From positions 1 through 8,963 of the forward strand of contig VBAU01000323.1 of the NCBI GenBank assembly GCA_005883855.1: 8,963 bases of DNA. The letters run 5' to 3'. This stretch comes from Bacteroidota bacterium (GTDB lineage: Bacteria; Bacteroidota; Bacteroidia; Chitinophagales; Chitinophagaceae). A program made the translations under genes and the position numbers. Below the pieces are notes generated by a model. The model worked only from the letters and a program-made list of their open reading frames with translations. It ran no database searches and had not been told where the DNA came from. Positions 6,573 through 8,963 of the stretch are shown piece by piece. Each line of letters opens with the position of its first letter. Position 1 is the first letter of the stretch.

Positions 6573-6580
6573 TAACTTTA
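6573..6580 (+). promoter_or_regulatory. possible -7 box (TAACTTTA) upstream of citrate synthase
   Basis: TAACTTTA agrees with TAnnTTTG at seven of eight assessed positions, counting the free ones. It lies 35 bases before the ATG at 6616, giving a leader of about 30 bases. The nearest TTG (6545-6547) is 25 bases upstream, longer than usual, so this is weak. The 99-base gap after the LptG-type gene suggests a separate transcription unit. Confidence 0.3.
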
Positions 6581-6615
6581 TCCTCCAACTATCTTCACAA
6601 AAAAATTAATCTCTC

Positions 6616-7941
6616 ATGGGTATATTGAAAGACAGGTTTAGAGCAAAGGCTGATGAAATGACAATCGAGATAAAGAGTTTGCTTAAGGAACATGGGAACA
6701 AAAAAATCGGAGAGGTGCATCTATCACAGATCTACCAGGGCATGCGTGGCATAACAGGATTGGTCTCCGAGACCTCTTTACTTGATGCACAGGACGGTAT
6801 TCGGTTTCGTGGTTGCTCGATCCCCCAATTGAGAGAGAAATTGCCAAAGGCACGCGGCGGAGATGAGCCACTGCCGGAAGGTCTGTTTTACCTGATGCTT
6901 GTGGGTGAGGTGCCCACAGAGGAAGAAGTCAATCACGTTACGGATATTTTACAACGTCGCAGTCACGTTCCCAACCATGTTTTTGCGGCAATCGATGCTT
7001 TGCCCCTGAATACGCATCCCATGACTATGTTTGTGATCGGGGTGATGGCTTTACAAACAGAAAGCTATTTTGCGAAAGCGTATGCGGAGGGGATCAATAA
7101 AAAAGATTACTGGCTGCCGACATTTGATGATACCATCTTACTCATTGCAAGGCTGCCAAGGATTGCAGCGCATATCTATCGTCGCAAATACAAAAACAAC
7201 GAGCACATAAATCCGAATGGTCTGCTTGACTGGGCCGGAAATTTTGCCCACATGCTTGGTTACGATGACGAAGGTTTTATGGAGTTGATGCGTTTGTATA
7301 TGACAATTCATGCTGACCATGAGGGCGGGAATGTGTCAGCACACGCTACTCATCTCGTTGGGTCTGCGCTGGGTGATCCATATCTAAGTTATGCCGCCGG
7401 TATGAACGGACTTGCTGGCCCCTTGCACGGACTGGCCAACCAGGAAGTGATCAAGTGGATCTTTGAAATGCGAGATGAATTGAAAACCGATTTGCCGACA
7501 AAAGAGCAGATCGCAGCTTACGTTCAGAAAACATTGAGCGAAGGGAAAGTTGTTCCGGGTTACGGTCATGCGGTTTTGCGGAAAACCGATCCAAGGTTTA
7601 CCGCGCAAATGGAGTTTGCCAAAAAGCACATTCCCGACGATCCTTTGGTGCAAACTGTTTGGCACATTTATGAGACGGTTCCTCCTATTCTTCAATCACT
7701 CGGTAAAATAAAAAACCCGTGGCCCAACGTGGATGCGCACAGCGGCGCTTTGCTGGTGCATTACGGGATGGTCGAGTATGAATTTTACACTGTGCTCTTC
7801 GCCGTGAGCCGGGCCTTAGGTGTTCTCGCTAGCCTTTGCTGGGACAGGGCCCTGGGCTTACCAATCGAAAGACCAAAATCGGTTACTACGGATCTTGTAA
7901 AAAAATGGCTGGAGGGAAAGGACGAGATTTGGGGGGAATAG
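6616..7941 (+). CDS. gltA: citrate synthase, mitochondrial/eukaryote-like type
   Basis: The enzyme condenses oxaloacetate with acetyl-CoA to citrate, the entry step of the TCA cycle, in the cytoplasm. At 441 residues it has the length of mature mitochondrial citrate synthase, not the short or NADH-regulated hexameric bacterial forms. The catalytic triad is complete: H271 in PLHGLANQEV, H318 in VVPGYGHAVLRKTDPRF and D373 in PWPNVDAHSG. The 55-residue spacing from H318 to D373 equals that of pig H320-D375. YYTVLF-like and GVLA.CWDRALGLPIERPKS blocks follow, and the N-terminus (RGITGLVSETSLLDAQDGIRFRG) is also the mitochondrial type. Such a form is common in Bacteroidota. The ATG at 6616 has only an A-rich leader and no Shine-Dalgarno sequence, normal for this phylum. 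Nothing is disrupted. The symbol is given by function. Confidence 0.96.
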   Translation: MGILKDRFRAKADEMTIEIKSLLKEHGNKKIGEVHLSQIYQGMRGITGLVSETSLLDAQDGIRFRGCSIPQLREKLPKARGGDEPLPEGLFYLMLVGEVPTEEEVNHVTDILQRRSHVPNHVFAAIDALPLNTHPMTMFVIGVMALQTESYFAKAYAEGINKKDYWLPTFDDTILLIARLPRIAAHIYRRKYKNNEHINPNGLLDWAGNFAHMLGYDDEGFMELMRLYMTIHADHEGGNVSAHATHLVGSALGDPYLSYAAGMNGLAGPLHGLANQEVIKWIFEMRDELKTDLPTKEQIAAYVQKTLSEGKVVPGYGHAVLRKTDPRFTAQMEFAKKHIPDDPLVQTVWHIYETVPPILQSLGKIKNPWPNVDAHSGALLVHYGMVEYEFYTVLFAVSRALGVLASLCWDRALGLPIERPKSVTTDLVKKWLEGKDEIWGE

Positions 7942-7961
7942 CGTTGTGAATGGTGAATGGT

Positions 7962-7985
7962 GAATTGTGAATGAGGAGCTCACTC
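7962..7985 (+). repeat. direct repeat, copy A (partner 8113-8135)
   Basis: GAATTGTGAAT, then GAGGAGCTCACTC, recurs 151 bases downstream as GAATTGTGAAT, then CAGAGCTCACTT, differing by one single-base gap and two substitutions. Weaker similarity continues past both copies (ATTAGGCG versus ATCAGGCG). This suggests an internal duplication in the repeat element. Confidence 0.6.
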
Positions 7986-8034
7986 GACCACAACCGTCCG
8001 TCCTATTAGGCGACGTTCAGCCTTCTATTTCGTC

Positions 8035-8059
8035 ATTGCGAGCTTTGCCACGCAGCAAT
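8035..8059 (+). repeat. short inverted repeat ATTGC...GCAAT resembling a dispersed bacterial repeat
   Basis: CGTCATTGCGAG followed by CGCAGCAATCTC has the layout of a widespread dispersed repeat (CGTCATTGCGAG...GCAATCTC) that I recall from several bacterial phyla. The ATTGC and GCAAT arms can pair. A second partial copy of the right-hand arm (GGCGAAGCAATTTGA) lies at 8086-8100. Assignment is by resemblance only. Confidence 0.4.
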
Positions 8060-8219
8060 CTCAAACCTTCAAAAATACGCGGGAGGGCGAAGCAATTTGA
8101 CCCAAATGTTGGGAATTGTGAATCAGAGCTCACTTAGGGCGCACTTACTGTCACCCATCAGGCGTCATTGAAAATTGACAATTCACTATTGACAATTGAC
8201 AATTCACCACTCACCATTG

Positions 8220-8380
8220 TAGAATAAATTTCTCAAACCCGTATAATTTTTTTAACTTATGCAAGCTGAATAATCCTGCCTTCTTTTTCGATATTGAGTT
8301 TTCTAATGAAAAAATATTTGGTATGATTCTTTCCTATAGAAAAACAGAAAAATATTTTTTCACCCTTAAATATTGTTCTT
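8220..8380. other. AT-rich gene-free leader before the YtxH-like gene
   Basis: This stretch holds many A and T runs and no supported frame. It must contain the promoter of the downstream gene, but I find no TAnnTTTG match at a convincing spacing. The nearest is AATATTTG around 8315-8323, too uncertain to call. The 8381 gene has no clear Shine-Dalgarno sequence. Confidence 0.4.
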
Positions 8381-8638
8381 ATGACAACAGGAACCAAAGT
8401 ATTACTTGGTATTCTTGGAGCTGCGGCAGCTGGCGTAGTGATCGGCTTACTGATTGCTCCCGAAAAAGGAAGCGAGACTCGCAAACGCATCGCGAAAACT
8501 ACTGGAGACTGGGCTGACCAGGTAGGAAGTTTTCTTAATCGCACCCGTGACCAATACAATGACTTAAAGAACAAAGCGCGGAACATGAAGTCATCCGCCG
8601 AGGAAAGAGTTTCACGTATGCAGGAAGATCTTGGCTAG
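8381..8638 (+). CDS. YtxH-domain small membrane protein
   Basis: The protein has 85 residues. A glycine/alanine-rich N-terminal helix (KVLLGILGAAAAGVVIGLLIAP, about residues 6-27) is followed by the family signature APEKGSETRKRIAKTT and a charged amphipathic tail (WADQVGSFLNRTRDQYNDLKNKARNMKSSAEERVSRM) that probably forms a coiled coil. This is the YtxH family (Bacillus general-stress protein YtxH; often labelled gas-vesicle-like). No enzymatic activity is known, and a role in envelope stress is an inference from relatives. The helix is likely inserted in the inner membrane with the charged tail cytoplasmic. In Bacteroidota such genes often sit next to small holin-like membrane proteins, as here. 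The ATG at 8381 gives the expected short N-terminus. Confidence 0.9.
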   Translation: MTTGTKVLLGILGAAAAGVVIGLLIAPEKGSETRKRIAKTTGDWADQVGSFLNRTRDQYNDLKNKARNMKSSAEERVSRMQEDLG

Positions 8639-8643
8639 TACGT

Positions 8644-8775
8644 AAAGAGGGTGTCTCAAAAAATTTTTTTACCACGAGGGCGCGAAGACACGAAGACAGA
8701 ACTCGGATAAACTTGGTGCCTTCGCGTCTTTGTGGCATATCTTCCGAAACGAATTTTTTTTGAGACAACCTCTTT
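8644..8775 (+). mobile_element. MITE-like palindromic element with long terminal inverted repeats
   Basis: The left end AAAGAGGGTGTCTCAAAAAA (8644-8663) is matched by the reverse complement of the right end (8756-8775), AAAGAGGTTGTCTCAAAAAA, with one mismatch. Inside, CCACGAGGGCGCGAAG (8672-8687) pairs with CTTCGCGTCTTTGTGG (8719-8734) at 13 of 16 positions, so nearly the whole 132 bases can fold. No transposase is encoded. No target-site duplication is clear at the edges. The element lies between the YtxH and holin-like genes and could act as a terminator or mRNA-stabilising stem in either direction. It looks like a non-autonomous insertion or repetitive palindrome; the parent family is not identified. 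Confidence 0.6.
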
Positions 8776-8794
8776 CCCTTTTTAAAAATTGGAT

Positions 8795-8963
8795 ATGGAA
8801 GAACAAAAAACCAAAACAGAAGACATCAAAGAGGATGCTATGGATATCGTCAATCATGTCGGCGATTTCCTTGAGACCTATTACCAATTGCTCACCGTCA
8901 GGCTTGCGCAAAAATTCATCGATATCACCTCTTCACTTATTAACTCCATTATACTCGCATTTT
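8795..8963 (+). CDS. small membrane protein, holin-like (3' truncated by window end)
   Basis: The frame is open from ATG 8795 to the window end, 56 codons, with no stop, so the 3' part is missing. The visible protein starts with a charged acidic/basic segment (MEEQKTKTEDIKEDAMDIV, residues 1-19). An amphipathic stretch DFLETYYQLLTVRLAQKFIDIT follows, and then the beginning of a hydrophobic helix (SSLINSIILAF). This pattern resembles the phage holin family III/Holin-X membrane proteins often placed after YtxH genes in Bacteroidota. They are chromosomal envelope proteins there and not evidence of a prophage. The MITE-like element separates it from the YtxH gene, which may interrupt a former operon. 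The family assignment is tentative because only about half of the protein is visible. Confidence 0.6.
   Translation, partial: MEEQKTKTEDIKEDAMDIVNHVGDFLETYYQLLTVRLAQKFIDITSSLINSIILAF

Larger units (their letters stand above)
7946..8219 (+). repeat. intergenic repeat element bounded by inverted heptamer arrays
   Basis: The left edge (7946-7973) is four tandem heptamers, GTGAATG, GTGAATG, GTGAATT and GTGAATG. The right edge (8174-8215) is six heptamers in the complementary sense: ATTGACA, ATTCACT, ATTGACA, ATTGACA, ATTCACC and ACTCACC. Bases 7948-7965 and 8202-8219 are complementary at 16 of 18 positions. No reading frame or transposase lies between the arrays. It looks like a non-autonomous repeat or slippage-derived array pair, possibly able to fold into one long stem between gltA and ytxH. 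Whether it is present elsewhere in the genome cannot be seen here. Confidence 0.6.

Noticed and set aside
7946..8219. Possible CRISPR array
   Set aside because: The units are contiguous heptamers without spacers, and no cas genes are nearby.
8257..8586. Minus-strand frame of 109 codons
   Set aside because: It overlaps the well-supported YtxH gene antisense and runs into AT-rich noncoding sequence; no domain is visible.
8669..8911. Minus-strand frame of 80 codons across the MITE-like element
   Set aside because: It is formed from the palindrome plus the antisense of the holin-like gene, with no family resemblance.
8795..8963. Holin-like gene as evidence of a prophage
   Set aside because: No other phage gene is present and such membrane proteins are ordinary chromosomal neighbours of YtxH genes in this phylum.

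Overview
The window reads as a chromosomal segment of a Bacteroidota bacterium, probably of the Cytophagales/Chitinophagales type. The clues are a PD40 plus OmpA outer-membrane protein, a mitochondrial-type citrate synthase, a Tgt with a degenerate zinc site, a tgt/LptF-LptG neighbourhood, a cyclase-TPR signalling protein, and -7 boxes of the Bacteroidota form TAnnTTTG ahead of tgt and the LptG-type gene. No species can be named from this.

Layout: (1) 1-903 (+) is the 3' end of a PD40/carboxypeptidase-regulatory/OmpA cell-envelope protein. (2) 923-2916 (-) is a class III adenylate/guanylate cyclase with one membrane helix and a TolB/FlgO-like periplasmic domain, followed in another frame by its TPR half. 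The two reading frames overlap and look like one roughly 660-residue protein split by one frame step. (3) 2995-4134 (+) is tgt, for queuosine tRNA modification. It converges, with a 1-base gap, on (4) an AI-2E-family membrane permease (4136-5329, -). (5) 5435-6516 (+) is an LptF/LptG-type lipopolysaccharide-export permease, also split into two frames. (6) 6616-7941 (+) is citrate synthase. (7) 7942-8380 is a gene-free stretch with heptamer repeat arrays in inverted orientation and a dispersed-repeat-like hairpin. (8) 8381-8638 (+) is a small YtxH-type membrane protein. (9) 8644-8775 is a MITE-like element with long terminal inverted repeats. (10) 8795 to the window end (+) is the start of a small holin-like membrane protein.

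Most of the genes are housekeeping or envelope functions: outer-membrane/peptidoglycan anchoring, LPS transport, membrane permease, TCA-cycle entry and tRNA modification. No phage, CRISPR or defence system is visible. The parts that deserve attention are the two reading-frame breaks, the repeat elements on either side of ytxH, and the altered motifs in Tgt and the cyclase. Both breaks have the same direction (one missing base modulo three). Each has a simple homopolymer explanation, so sequencing error competes seriously with biology, although the cyclase break also contains a canonical -1 slippery heptamer.
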